Below are positions 20,501-35,500 of a stretch of DNA of 64,000 nt, piece after piece; the first letter of the stretch is position 1; each line of letters begins with the position of its first letter. Both the position numbers and the translations under genes were made by a program. Under the pieces are notes generated by a model. The model saw only the letters and a program-made list of their open reading frames with translations. It ran no database searches and was not told the origin of the DNA. The stretch is from Ariolimax columbianus (Eukaryota; Mollusca; Gastropoda; Stylommatophora; Arionidae): assembly GCA_036924085.1 (NCBI GenBank), contig JAVGWX010000008.1:201001-265000 (forward strand), written 5' to 3'.

Positions 20501-23500
20501 GACTGTCTATGGTCTCCTCAAGCTAGTACCAGTGGCTGTCTATGGTCTCCTCAAGCTAGTACCAGTGACTGTCTATGGTCTCCTCAAGCTGGTACCAGTG
20601 GCTGTCTATGGTCTCCTCAAGCTAGTACCAGTGGCTGTCTATGGTCTCCTCAAGCTAGTACCAGTGACTGTCTATGGTCTCCTCAAGCTAGTACTAGTGG
20701 CTGTCTATGGTCTCCTCAAGCTAGTACCAGTGACTGTCTATGGTCTCCTCAAGCTAGTACCAGTGACTGTCTATGGTCTCCTCAAGCTAGTACCAGTGGC
20801 TGTCTATGGTCTCCTCAAGCTAGTACCAGTGCCTGTCTATGGTCTCCTCAAGCTAGTACCAGTGGCTGTCTATGGTCTCCTCAAGCTGGTACTAGTGGCT
20901 GTCTATGGTCTCCTCAAGCTAGTACCAGTGGCTGTCTATGGTCTCAAGCTAGTTCCAGTGGCTGTCTATGGTCTACTCAAGCTAGTACCAGTGGCTGTCT
21001 ATGGTCTCCTCAAGCTAGTACCAGTGGCTGTCTATGGTCTCAAGCTAGTACCATGGCTGTCTATGGTCTCAAGCTAGTACAAGTGGCTGTCTATGGTCTC
21101 CTCAAGCTAGTACCAGTGGCTGTCTATGGTCTCAAGCTAGTACCAGTGGTTGTCTATGGTCTCAAGCTAGTACCAGTGGCTGTCTATGGTCTCCTCAAGC
21201 TAGTACCAGTGGCTGTCTATGGTCTCAAGCTAGTACCAGTGGCTGTCTATGGTCTCCTCAACCTAGTACCAGTGGCTGTCTATGGTCTCCTCAAGCTAGT
21301 ACCAGTGGCTGTCTATGGTCTCAAGCTAGTACCAGTGGCTGTCTATGGTCTCAAGCTAGTACCAGTGGCTGTCTATGTTGTCCTCAACCTAGTACCAGTG
21401 GCTGTCTATGGTCTCAAGCTAGTACCAGTGGCTGTCTATGGTCTCCTCAAGCTAGTACCAGTGGCTGTCCTTGGTCTCAAGCTAGTACCAGTGACTGTCT
21501 CTGGTTTTATCTTTGAGGTTCCGACAAGTTTTTCAAAATACAACCACCTACATTAACAAGAGGGCATAGCTACAAATTAACTAAAGAAAAGTCTAGATTG
21601 GATATTTATTATGAAATATTTATTAGGTCAGAGAGTGGTGAATGCTTGGAATGCATTGCCCCAAGAAGTAGTGAAGGCTGGGACAGTTAATGCATTTATA
21701 GGAATAAATTGGATGCTCATAGCTTTTAGAGCAAGGAAGTGTAAATGAAACTGGTTGTATACAGATTCTGCAGAGTCTTTTCAACCAGTATAAAGATGTT
21801 AAGTTAATATTGAATAATGAAGACATCAGTCAAGGGAAAAAGAACTCATTTTCAGCGGACACTATTGTTACAATTGAAGGACCTGGACTACGCAGATAAT
21901 CGGGTCCTTTGTCACAAAGGGATAGTCAAATACAAGAGAAACTTAATAGGGTGAAAGAACATTCGGCCAATTTGGGACTGAATATCATCATGAAGAAAAC
22001 CAAGCTCTTTAAATTCAACACTAACATCAGAGAGCCAATCATGCTGGAGGGAGAGCAGATGGAAGAAGTGAATACCTTGACCTATTTAGGCAGCACAATA
22101 AACACATCAGGAGGTACAGATATCAGAATTGGAAAGACAGGAGGGGCATTGTTGACACTAAACAACATTCGGAGATCCAGAGAAATCCAGATTCTTGCAG
22201 CTCACCCTCTTTGGTGTAACCATCTGTCCAATCAGACGGTATCTCTTTACTGTCCTGTCAGACGGTATCTCTTCACTGTCCAATCAGATGGTATCTCTTC
22301 ACTGTCCAATCCTACGGTATCTCTTCACTGTCCAATCAGATGGTATCTCTTCACTGTCCCATCAGACCGTATCTCTTCACTGTCCCATCAGACCGTATCT
22401 CTTCACTGTCCCATCAGACCGTATCTCTTCACTGTCCCGTCAGATGGTATCTCTTCACTGTCCTGTCAGATGGTATCTCTTCACTGTCCCATCAGACGGT
22501 ATCTCTTCACTGTCCTGTCAGACGGTATCTCTTCACTGTCCCATCAGACAAAACTAGTGGCAGAAATTCATTCTTTTGTTCGCCTACCACATAAAATTAC
22601 TGCAATGTAAACCCTAAAGATGGATACCAAAATAGTATTGTGGATGATGAATTATGTGTGAATCCTAAAGATAGATACCAAAATAATGTTGTGGATGATG
22701 GATTATGTGTGAACCCTGACGACGTATACTGAAACAGTGTTGATGGATTATGTGTGAACACCAATGACTTATGCCAAAATAGTGGTGTTAAATTGTGGAT
22801 GACGGATTATGTAAAATGGTTTAAGATTGTGCCTTCTACCTAAATTCTAACAATTTGTAATCCCACCTTGTGCTGTTGTGGACCAAGGATACAGTTTGGT
22901 GGGCAGTGTGTTTGAGGCTCTATAGTCCTCAGTTGTCTTCATGGGCCATGCATTTAAGACCTTGCATCCCTCAGTGTAAGCCAAAGATACAGCTGGGTGG
23001 GCCATGTGTTTGAGCCCCTGGAGCCCTGTGTGAGCCAAAGAAACAGCTGGGTGGCCCATGTGTTTGAGCCCCTGCAGTCATCTGTGTGAGCCAAGGATTC
23101 AGCTTGGTGGGCCATGTGTTTGAGACCCTGCAGTCCTCTGTGTGGCTTGGTGGGCTATGTGTTTGAGACCCTGCAGCCCTCTGTGTGGCTTGGTGGGCCA
23201 TGTGTTTGAGACCCGGGGAGGAAGGAATAGGCCAATTGCCCTATAAAATGTATTTTGTTATGGATGGAAAAGGAAGACTGACATCCTCATTATGTACATC
23301 CAGAAACCACTACATGTAGTCTCATTAATGCTTGGCTGAAGTCAACTGGTGGCTCAATGCTCCTGTTGGAGCCAAAGACAAAACAAGAGAATCAAATCAT
23401 GTTAAGAGAGTTAAGATGTCAACTAGAGAAAACTCACAACAGCAGCGGGGAGGTCTGTCATCTCATAGGGCTCCTCCTGCAGCCACATGCCAGCTTCCAG

Positions 23501-26500
23501 GGACTCCAGCACCTGCATTAGAAGATCACACAAGACTGACATTCCATAGACTAACCTAGACAGAACTCAGCAGCTGGTCAACCAGAAGGACATTGTCTTG
23601 AACACATATGGGTTATGCCTGCTGTGACCTAAATCTAGAATGCCATTCAAGCCCATTACAGCCCATTATACAGGAAGTCCTCATCTGGTCCACCAGAGCT
23701 CAATATGCAGTCCGCTGCAAACAACATGCAACCAGCTTTGAACTATACGAAACATAATATATAAACAACTTCCTTCCTGGTGACTTCAAGGGGCACTTGC
23801 CTCGTTGGGGTTACACTCATCAAAACAGAACAAGACAATTATTAGAAGACTCTGATGATACAACCAACCTATCAGCCTTACATAATCTCCACCGACTCTG
23901 CTGCACAGAGCCCACATCTCCACCAACTGCTGCACAGAGCCCACATCTCCACCAACTCTGCTGCACAGAGCCCACATCTCCACCAACTCTGCTGCACAGA
24001 GCCCATATCTCTACCAATCAGACCCAGCTGACAATCTGTGTCCCAAAATGCAAACACTAAATGGGGGGGGGGGGGCGCTTATGGTGGTCAAACACTAAAT
24101 GGGGGAGGGAGGAAAGACCAACAGTGGTCAAATGCTAAAAGGGGTGGGGGTGGGACTAACAGTGTTCAAACACTAAATGGGGGAAGGTGACTAACAGTGT
24201 TCAAATACTAAATGGGGGAAGGTGACTAACAGTGTTCAAACACTAAATGGGCAAGTATAATCCTCAAGGCACCATCACCGGAAGCAAAGATACAATACAA
24301 CAAAGCATGTGCTAAAGTGAACTGCACAAAATCAAAGATGCAATACACAAAGCATGTGCTAAAGTGAACTGCACAAAACCAAAGATGCAACAAAGCCTGT
24401 GCTAAAGTGAACTGCACAAAATCAAAGATGCAATACAACAAAGCATGTGCTAAAGTGAACTGCACAAAACCAAAGATTCAATACAACAAAACATGTGCTA
24501 AAGTGAACTGCACAAAACCAAAGATGCAATACAACAAAGCATGTGCTAAAGTGAACTGCACAAAACCAAAGATGCAATACAACAAAGCATGTGCTAAAGT
24601 GAACTTCACAAAACCAAAGATGGGCAGACATGCTGCAAATTAGATGTCAGACATAATGGAGGCCTGGTCATTGGTCAACAGCCTGGGAAAAACAAAAACA
24701 AATAGGAGAATAAGCTCAAAATAAATGATAGATGATGAAAGAAAAACCACTGCACCAAAAGAAAGCAGAGCAATTTGTCTGAGTAAATAAAGGAAGAATA
24801 CTGTGCAGGAAACACTTCTACTGTCCAAGGAGACAAGAGAGAGAGAGCTCCACTAGCCAATGCCTCCATATTTGAAGTAGACTTTAACATGCAAGAACTC
24901 CAACAAGCTCTGAAGAAACTCAACACCCAGAAAGTCTCCAAGGTCTGATGATAAACAGCCATCTCTATGGGTTGCTTGAAAACAAACAACGTACATCAGA
25001 AACAAGCAGGATTTAGAACCAGTGGAAGAACAGCTTTTTAGAATGATCCAAACAATACATGATGGTTTTCACAACAATATGCATACTTTCATCTTCTTTG
25101 TTGGCTTGCTTGTGATCAAGTTTGGAGAAAAGGTCTTCTGATGAAGATGATTAGCATGGTAATTCATGCGAGGATAAATTACTTATCTGAGAAAATGAGC
25201 CAGACCAAGATGAAGGATACAATGTCTTCTAAAGAAGGCTTAAAGGAGGGATGGCTGACAACAATGTTCATACTGAAGTTATTTTCTTTTCCTGATCCAT
25301 ACAGATGACATGTCAAAGTCATGAAGTCATTGGGAGTGTGGCAAGAAGGTGCTACTACATAACTAGGAAACAGAAGATCAACCGTGCAAAGACAGTGTAT
25401 ACCATCTTCCCCAAAGAGCCACAAAGTTGCCAAACAAACAATTAATTTAAGATTAGAAGAAAACCAACCAATTCATAACCAAACAATTAATAACAAATAA
25501 ATAAAAATACAGACCCATTCTTTTCTAAGCAACCAGCATCCACTAGCAACAGCCCTGAGGACATTGAGCGTCCGCCGCAGCTCGCCACAAACCACATGAG
25601 TACTTGTAGGCTCCACATTGTTGGTCATATGGAAAATTCCAAGCTTTCTTACCACAGAATATATTATTTCTTGTTCTCTACACACACACACACAAAAAAA
25701 ACATGCAACAAAATTCTTAATTTTATATCTATATAGCGACAAACAAACAACAAAGTCATTGGAACCTTTATATAGTAAAAGTAAAGTAACTCATGGCATT
25801 ACTGCTGTAGGGGTGTGAGGTGTTAGCGACTTCACATTTCAAAGGCTCAGCTATATGAGGGCGGTAGCCATCTCCTCTCCCTCGCTGCTTTTACTTCCTG
25901 GACTGAACCGGTACCCATCTAAGGCTGAGTAGAACAGGGAGCCGTTGCGGTCTGAAAAAACATTTCCGCCTCAACTGGGGAATGACCCCAGGAACACTCA
26001 GATGCGAAGCCAGCGCGCTAACCACTGCGCTACGCGGCTCCTTTATATAATGACCAACAAAGTCTGTCAGCAGCCGCTGGCTGTGCCTCCTCTGGCCCAT
26101 ATCTAGTATACATGCAATTGGTCATTGTGAAGCCAGGAGGTTCGTTCTTTTGTTGCCCTGAGCCACAGCATGACCAGAATAGTAGATCCACTCCAAATCC
26201 TTCAGGTGTGAGGCCTTAGCCCGCCCTTCTGAAGCAAGTATTGGGAATCTGATACGATCCCTGTCTCCAATAAAGAGGTCTCGCATATCCATCTCAGAGC
26301 TGCAGTCAATTCTTCCATCTTCATTCTCGTACTGGAGGCTGTTGCTCTGTATGTCATGCTCAACTCAGCGATGACCTGACCTCTGACTCCAGCAGAGAAG
26401 CCTCGACTACCTAGCACTATCAGTACTATGATGGCATCACCATTTAGATTGTTACAATTTCTCAGCTTGTTAACCTCAAGCTCTGCCCTTCTGATGCACC

Positions 26501-29500
26501 ACTCTCTGCATTCCCTGCCTAGGGTTATGACGATGCTGTGCTAATCTGTCATTCTATCGTCAGTGTGGACACATTCCCTGCCTAGGGTTATGACGATGCT
26601 GTGCTAATCTGTCATTCTATCGTCAGTGTGGACACATTCCCTGCCTAGGGTTATGACGATGCTGTGCTAATCTGTCATTCTATCGTCAGTGTGGACACAT
26701 TCCCTGCCTAGGGTTATGACGATGCTGTGCTAATCTGTGATTCTATCGTCAGTGTGGACACATTCCCTGCCTAGGGTTATGACGATGCTGTGCTAATCTG
26801 TCATTCTATCGTCAGTGTGGACACATTCCCTGCCTAGGGTTATGACGATGCTGTGCTAATCTGTCATTCTATCGTCAGTGTGGACACATTCCCTGCCTAG
26901 GGTTATGACGATGCTGTGCTAATCTGTCATTCTATCATCAGTGTGGACACATTCCCTGCCTAGGGTTATGATGACGCTATGCTAATCTATCAATCTATCG
27001 CCAGTGTGGACCCATTCTACCCCTTGACCATTCTCTGTCTGTGCAATGCATGATGCTCCTCTCTTGATGTCTGAAGCGTTATTGTGCAGTGGGTGCCACC
27101 TGGCTATGGTAACCCTCATATAGGCTTATGCCGGTGCCAATTGATATCTGAATGTCACAGACAGAGGTTCCAGCATGTACAGTACTTTCAAGATTGAGAC
27201 ATCTCTAGATCATCACAGAACCAATCGTATTTCTTCATTCTGGATAGTCTAACCGTTGACACTGTAATCTTGTACAGTCTAACCGTTGACACTGTAATCT
27301 TGTAGTTTAACCATTGACACTGTGATCTTGTACATTCTAACCGTTGACACTGTAACCTTGTAGTTTAACCGTTGACACTGTAATCTTGTAGTCTAACCGT
27401 TGACACTGTAATCTTGTACTCTAACCATTGACACTGTAATCTTGTAGTCTAACCGTTGACACTGTAATCTTGTAGTTTAACCATTGACACTGTGATCTTG
27501 TACATTCTAACCGTTGACACTGTAACCTTGTAGTTTAACCGTTGACACTGTAATCTTGTAGTCTAACCGTTGACACTGTAATCTTGTACTCTAACCATTG
27601 ACACTGTAATCTTGTAGTCTAACCGTTGACACTGTAATCTTGTAGTTTAACCGTTGACACTGTAATCTTGTAGTTTAACAATTGGCACTGTAATCTTGCA
27701 GTTTAACCATTGACACTGTAATCTTGTAGTCTAACCATTGACACTGTAATCTTGTAGTCTAACCATTGACACTGTAATCTTGTACAGTTTAACCATTGAC
27801 ACTGTAATCTTGTACAGTTTAACCATTGACACTGTAATCTTGTACAGTTTAACCATTGACACTGTAATCTTGTAATCTAACCATTGACACTGTAATCATG
27901 TACAGTTTAAACATTGACACTGTAATATTTGTAATTATTTGTATATGTTTACATGTACTCCAACAAACAGTACAGTTTTGTCTTTGAGATTTGAAGGTTT
28001 GGGGAATGAGCGAGATGACCAGAAGGATGAATGGTTTGAGTGAGGTGACCAGAAGGATGAAGAATGGTTTGAGTGACGTGCCCAGAAGGATGAATGGTTT
28101 GAGTGAGGTGCCCAGAAAGATGAATGGTTTGAGTGAGGTGCCCAGAAGGATGAAGAATGGTTTGAGTGAGGTGACCAGAAGGATGAATGGTTTGAGTGAG
28201 GTGACCAGAAGGATGAATGATTTGAGTGAGGTGACCAGAAGGATGAATGGTTTGAGTGAGGTGACCAGAAGGATGAAGAATGGTTTGAGTGACGTGCCCA
28301 GAAGGATGAATGGTTTGAGTGAGGTGCCCAGAAAGATGAATGGTTTGAGTGAGGTGCCCAGAAGGATGAAGAATGGTTTGAGTGAGGTGACCAGAAGGAT
28401 GAATGGTTTGAGTGAGGTGACCAGAAGGATGAATGATTTGAGTGAGGTGACCAGAAGGATGAATGGTTTGAGTGAGGTGACCAGAAGGATGAAGAATGGT
28501 TTGAGTGACGTGACCAGAAGGATGAAGAATGGTTTGAGGGGTTTAAGAGTAGTAATATTTTGAAGGAGTTTATGTTAATGACTTGTTGTTTATTGTTGTT
28601 TCAGGTTGGGAAAATAGGGAATGAGCTGTTGCTCAGAAAAATTAATAATTTGAGTATCGAAATTGTTCTTTAATATTGATTATCGCATTTGTTGGCAAAT
28701 ACGCTTTTGTTGTAACAAAATTTTGCAGTTTTTTTAAGTTTTTATTTCGAGGATGGGAGTTAGAGAGAAAGAGCTAGCTTCCTTTGAGGGAGGATGTATA
28801 CACTACAGAGCCTAGAAGAAAGGGGATAGTGGATAGATGTCAAGAGAGACTCGTGTTAACTAGCCTTAGGATAAAACACATCATTTCGTGGCCTAAAAGG
28901 ACTTAGTATTAGCGGAAACATCTGCCATGAGACGTATATAGAGGAAAATACATATACCAGCATTCCAATATGGATACACAACAATGAGTTGTAATGAGAG
29001 GCGTGTTAATGATACCCACGACAGGCAAAGGCCCCAGGGACAGGTGCGGGGTTGCTGGATGTAAACGGGTTAACTTTTCTGTTGTTGTTGTCGTTCGTTG
29101 TATTTCAAGGGTTGAAATTGAATATGGTCTTTATGTCATTAAAATGTCAATATGAATTTTGTTCCATTATGGATAGTTAAGACAAAAATGATGATCATTT
29201 CCCAGATGTAAAAACAACCATCCATGTGTTGATCTGGGTTTGGGCAGATACGTGACAGATCCAGCTGGAGCATGGGCATTTAGGGCAGGGGAGATTGGGC
29301 TGGATAAGGAAGCTGGTGGATGTTCCTATTGGTTGGACAATGGACGGATATTGGTGGTCATGGTCCCTATTGGTGAGACAATGGAAGGATGCTGCTGGTG
29401 GTCATGGTCCCTATTGGTGAGACAATGGAAGGATGCTGGTGGTGGTGGTAGTGGTTCCTATTGGTGAGACAATGGAAGGATGCTGGTGGTCATGGTCCCT

Positions 29501-32500
29501 ATTGGTGAGACAATGGAAGGATGCTGGTGGTGGTGGTAGTGGTCCCTATTGGTGAGACAATGGAAGGATGCTGGTGGTGGTGGTAGTGGTTCCTATTGGT
29601 GAGACAATGGAAGGATGCTGGTGGTCATGGTTCCTATTGGTGAGACAATGGAAGGATGCTGGTGGTGGTGGTAGTGGTCCCTATTGGTGAGACAATGGAA
29701 GGATGCTGGTGGTGGTGGTAGTGGGTCCTATTGGTGAGACAATGGAAGGATGCTGGTGGTGGTGGTAGTGGTCCCTATTGGTGAGACAATGGAAGGATGC
29801 TGGTGGTGGTGGTAGTGGGTCCTATTGGTGAGACAATGGAAGGATGCTGGTGGTGGTGGTAGTGGTTCCTATTGGTGAGACAATGGAAGGATGCTGGTGG
29901 TGGTGGTAGTGGGTCCTATTGGTGAGACAATGGAAGGATGCTGGTGGTGGTGGTAGTGGTTCCTATTGGTGAGACAATGGAAGGATGCTGGTGGTGGTGG
30001 TAGTGGTCCCTATTGGTGAGACAATGGAAGGATGCTGGTGGTGGTGGTAGTGGGTCCTATTGGTGAGACAATGGAAGGATGCTGGTGGTGGTGGTAGTGG
30101 TCCCTATTGGTGAGACAATGGAAGGATGCTGGTGGTGGTGGTAGTGGTCCCTATTGGTGAGACAATGGAAGGATGCTGGTGGTGGTGGTAGTGGTTCCTA
30201 TTGGTGAGACAATGGAAGGATGCTGGTGGTGGTGGTAGTGGTTCCTATTGGTGAGACAATGGAAGGATGCTGGTGGTGGTGGTAGTGGTCCCTATTGGTG
30301 AGACAATGGAAGGATGCTGGTGGTGGTGGTAGTGGTCCCTATTGGTGAGACAATGGAAGGATGCTGGTGGTGGTGGTAGTGGTCCCTATTGGTGAGACAA
30401 TGGAAGGATGCTGGTGGTGGTGGTAGTGGTCCCTATTGGTGAGACAATGGAAGGATGCTGGTGGTGGTGGTAGTGGTTCCTATTGGTGAGACAATGGAAG
30501 GATGCTGGTGGTGGTGGTAGTGGTCCCTATTGGTGAGACAATGGAAGGATGCTGCTGGTGGTGGTAGTGGTTCCTATTGGTTGGACAATGGAAGGATGCT
30601 GGTGGTGGTGGTAGTGGTTCCTATTGGTGAGACAATGGAAGGATGCTGCTGGTGGTGGTAGTGGTTCCTATTGGTTGGACAATGGAAGGATGCTGGTGGT
30701 GGTGGTAGTGGTTCCTATTGGTGAGACAATGGAAGGATGCTGCTGGTGGTGGTAGTGGTTCCTATTGGTGAGACAATGGAAGGATGCTGGTTGTGGTAGT
30801 GATTCCTATTGGTGAGACAATGGAAGGATGCTGGTGGTGATAGTGGTTTCTATTGGTGAGACAATGGAAGGATATGGTGGTCATGGTTCCTATTGGTGAG
30901 ACAATAGAAGGGTGCTGCTGGTGGTGGTAGTGGTTCCTATTGGTGGGACAATGGAAAGATATTGGTGGTAGTGGTAGTGGTTCCTATTGGTGGGACAAAG
31001 GAAAGATATTGGTGGTAGTGGTTCCTATTGGTGAGACACTAGAAGGATGCTGCTGAAGGTGATAAACGTTTAAATGTGTATAAATCCCTCAAGTAATTGA
31101 CCTAAACTTTGAGAAGTCGTACAAACTGACAAAGATGTGGGGTTGTGCTAGTACTCACTCTCTATGAAGACTTGTCACTACCAGGGAATAGACAGATCTT
31201 CTGGAGGCTGGTTGAAACTTCTGCTCCATCACCAGAGACTGAGCATGACGCAACCGAGCCGGGGTAATGCTATCTTGATGAGAGTCTGTAGACTCATTGA
31301 AAGAGCTTTCAGCATCAACGCTGGAAGACAAATGATGATCATGTTTGCATTTCTTAGCAGACGAATTGACCGTTGAGTTGCTGCCAGATGATATACTTCG
31401 TTTCCGTTTCTGGTCACACTTATCTCCTTGTGCTCTCAAGCTTTGCCCTTTGGTTGCATTCTGTTTCCCTGTGACAGTAGACACAGCACCTGTGTCAGGT
31501 AGAGCTTTTGATATTTTGGCTACTTTATTAACTTTTCTACTTGTTCTTGAGCCTGTACAAAATTCATCTGTGCTTCTTCTTGAGTAGCCTGCTCTTGTGA
31601 TGTTTGATGACATGTCACTCCCATACATCACAGACATAGACATATCATTTTTCAACACTGAATCCCCCAGAGAAGTGCTATTTTTCTGGCCATGGCAGTC
31701 ACTAGCCTTATTTTCTACTGCAGCCTTGTCACTGGATATTTTTGGCAAACAGTTTGGACCTGTTAGATCACCCACAGATGCTTTAGTGTTCCTGGTTTGC
31801 TTGGTGCGTTTCAATGTGGAGGTGCCAAACATAAAGGAGATATCAGATCTGAGAGTCTGGTTCTGTGGGGGGGAAGATGTTTGTCTAGAAGTCCTTTCTG
31901 AAGAACACATCAAAGTTGTTACAGTGAAGAGGTTTCTCTTTTTCTTAGTTGTCCTTTGTTTGAGTGGAGCAATGGAAGATCCCTGGACCAAAGTGACAGT
32001 AGGTTGGCACGTTCTTCCTTCAGTGGATACAGGAATGGTGTCCAAGTCAGAGCATGAAACCTGCCCTGATTTGACTACTACAGACTGCCGCCTGGACTGC
32101 CCATCCAACTGTGACCCAATCATTTTTGTCTCATTCTCCATACCATCTTTTACAGATATCTTCTTATTGCCTCGTCTTCGTGACATGTTTTCATCCAAAC
32201 GATCGTTAGGCTGACAAGAAACCTCATAAACCTCAAGTATTGACTTAGACAGAGGTAACATTTGTCCAATAGTTTGTTGAATTTCTGTGGACTTGACATT
32301 CAAGGAAGACTCACCAATGTTTGTATCTTTTGGTGACAGTGCATTAGAGATTGACCTCCTCTTCTGATAGCACATAGTACTCTCTAGAAGCTGTGACCTT
32401 CTACTCTTACTTGCTGTGTTCCTGAGATGCATATTGGCTGACAGACTGTGATCAGTGCTCCCAGATAAACTGTTACAAACAGAGCTCTCTTGAGATGCCT

Positions 32501-35500
32501 GTGTCTTGGTCCTCTTACTGGTGTCAGTGGTCATTTCTCTACAACGGTTGGGGGGACAAGCAGACACTGGAGCTAGAGTGTACCCCGATGTGGAACCATC
32601 TTTCATGTGCGTAGACTGTTGACTGCCACATTCACTGTTGGAGTCTAAGTCATGAATCAGTTCAGCAACTGCTCTTGAAGCTGCTTCATCTTCATCATTG
32701 CTGCTTCCTGTGCTGATGAAATCACCGGCAAACATATCTGAAAATAAAACGACAATCAATAGACACATCAAAGTATCTACATACTACACTTTAAAATATC
32801 AAAGTATCTACATACTACACTTTAAAACAACAAAGTATCTACATACACTTTAAAACATCAAATTATCTACATACTACACTTTAAAACAACAAAGTATCTA
32901 CATACTACGCTTTAAACCAAAAAAGAAATATAGACAGTGGTCAGTCTGACATTAACTTAACTCATTGAGCTAATGACTCAGTAACTCTTGTCCTCCGTAC
33001 ACTTAGAGACATCAACTTGACTCATTGAGCTAATGTCTCCATAACTCTTGTGTCTCCATAACTCTTGTCCTCCGTACACTTAGAGACAACTTGACTCATT
33101 GAGCTAATGACTCAGTAACTCTTGTCCTCCGTACACTTAGAGACAACTTGACTCATTGAGCTAATGACTCAGTAACTCTTGTCCTCCGTACACTTAGAGA
33201 CATCAACTTGACTCATTGAGCTAATGACTAGTAACTCTTGTCCTCCGTACACTTAGAGACATCAACTTGACTCATTGAGCTAATGACTCAGTAACTCTTG
33301 TTCTCCGTACACTTAGAGACATCAACTTGACTCATTGAGCTAATGACTCCATAACTCTGTACACTTTGAGACAACTTGAATACTGGAGTTAATGATTCCA
33401 GATTAGTTCTGACCTGGTCGTTGTTTACAGCTTATCTTTAGCTCCATACAGTTTCGAGATGAACTGTTGGGTCAATGTATTCTCCTTAAGTGGCCGTACA
33501 GTGGACAGTCCTGTAATACAATTCAGCTGTTTGTTAATTTAGTCCACATGTGTACAGGAGGGATAGCAGACAGTCAGAGCTTGTACATGTATTTTTTTCA
33601 GTCTGATGTACCCTGTCCTAGGTGAAGAATGGTGATCTGTTCCTGAGATGAAGAATGGTGATCTGTCCTGAGGTGAAGAATGGTGATCTGTCCTGAGGTG
33701 AAGAATGATGATCTGTCCTGAGGTGAAGAATGGAGATCTGTTCTGAGATGAAAAATGGGATCTGTCCTGAGGTTAAGAATGGTGATCTGTTCCTGAAGTG
33801 AAGAATGGTGATCTATTCTGAGGTGAAGAATGGTGATCTGTTCCTGAGATGAAGAATGGTGATCTGTCCTGAGATGAAGAATGGTGATCTGTCCTGAGGT
33901 GAAGAATGGTGATCTGTCCTGAGGTGAAGAATGATGATCTGTCCTGAGGTGAAGAATGGTGATCTGTCCTGAGGTTAAGAATGGTGATCTGTTCCTGAAG
34001 TGAAGAATGGTGATCTGTTCTGAGGTGAAGAATGGTGATCTGTTCCTGAGGTGAAGAATGGTGATCTGTCCTGAGGTGAAGAATGGTGATCTGTCCTGAG
34101 GTGAAGAATGATGATCTGTCCTGAGGTGAAGAATGGTGATCTGTTCTGAGGTGAAGAATGGTGATCTGTTCTGAGGTAAAGAATGGTGATCTGTCCTGAG
34201 GTGAAGAATGGTGATCTGTCCTGAGGTGAAGAATGGTGATCTGTTCTGAGGTAAAGAATCGTGATCTGTCCTGAGGTGAAGAATGGTGATCTGTCCTGAG
34301 GTGAAGAATGGTGATTTGTTCCTGAATAACATTTTTCCTTCATACACTTCTAGACAACAACGTCCTAATGTCTTTCCTATGCTAGTCCTTGTCAGACAAC
34401 TCACAAGTTATTGATATGTTACAAACATGCGACCACAACCGTCAGGCTAGGAAAGGGTTTACCCGGCCTGAGGCTGCTGTGGTTAACCAGAAATAACTTA
34501 CGGGTGTGCTGAACATCACAAATATAAAACGAAGAAGAAAAACAGATAGTAGACAAGAAGAGAATGAACAATCTTTGTTGGGCAGGGACCTGGCAGGTGT
34601 AAATGTGAGCGTGGCATTGGCAGGTGGAGCTGAGCAGCAGAAAATGTATGTCCAACTAGTCCTCCTACAGGGAAGCCTGGGAACACAGAGAACTTGGTTG
34701 CATCCAATCAGAGCATACTTCCCAGACAGGTGGCACTTCTTCAATTATCTGACTATTCATCTTTATGGGGCTCTCTTTGCTTGTTATTTATTCTCATTTC
34801 CTTGATTTTGTTCACACTAATCTCCAATGCCACCTTTGCTGCTTCATATGTTAGTCTGTTCATCTTTCCTTGCATGTCCTGCTGCGTATGTGTCAGCATA
34901 CATATATCATCCACAAACTCGAGGTCTCCTAGCTACTTATCAACAACAGAGCTCATTTACATCACAATGGGCAGGAAGTTGTAAACTAACTTTACCATCC
35001 ATGCCACTAACAACTGAAGAATGCTATATACAACACATGTGAGCCAAACCACACATGCCAACAGCCCCTGAAAGCTACATACAGCACGTCAGCCCAACCA
35101 CACATGCCACCATCCCCTGAAGGCTACATATAGGACATGAGCCCAACCAAACATGCCAACATCCCCTGAAAGCTACATACAGAACGTCAACCCAACCACA
35201 CATGCCACCAGCCCCTGAGGGCTACATATAGGACATGAGCCCAACCACACATGCCAACAACCCCTGAAAGCTACATACAGCACGTCAGCTCAACCACACA
35301 TGCCACCAGCCCCTGAGGGCTACATATAGGACATGAGCCCAACCACACATGCCACCAGCCCCTGAAGGCTACATACAGAACGTCAACCCAACCACACATG
35401 CCACCAACCACTGAAGGCTACATACAGAACGTCAACCCAACCACACATGCCACCAACCACTGAAGGCTACATACAGAACGTCAACCCAACCACACATGCC

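Noticed and set aside
11784..21556. Series of plus-strand ORFs of 140-447 codons encoding LVPVAVYGLK repeats
   Set aside because: They come from a stop-free 30/33-bp unit in an intron antisense to MCPH1. Unit differences are mostly amino-acid changing (PVAV, PVTV, PVPV, SVAV), which is not what selection on a protein would leave, and each ORF ends at a one-base deletion.
25775..26039. Possible tRNA gene in the tagcgcagtggttagcgc sequence
   Set aside because: The B box is degenerate, and the unit is dispersed with a body and target-site duplication, so it is a SINE.
31164..32214. Plus-strand frames opposite MCPH1 exon 4 (70-205 codons)
   Set aside because: They are shadows of the conserved minus-strand exon.
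27991..34404. Long frames at 27991-28563 (+) and 33598-34404 (-)
   Set aside because: Both lie wholly within minisatellites whose unit lacks stops; no splice or family support.
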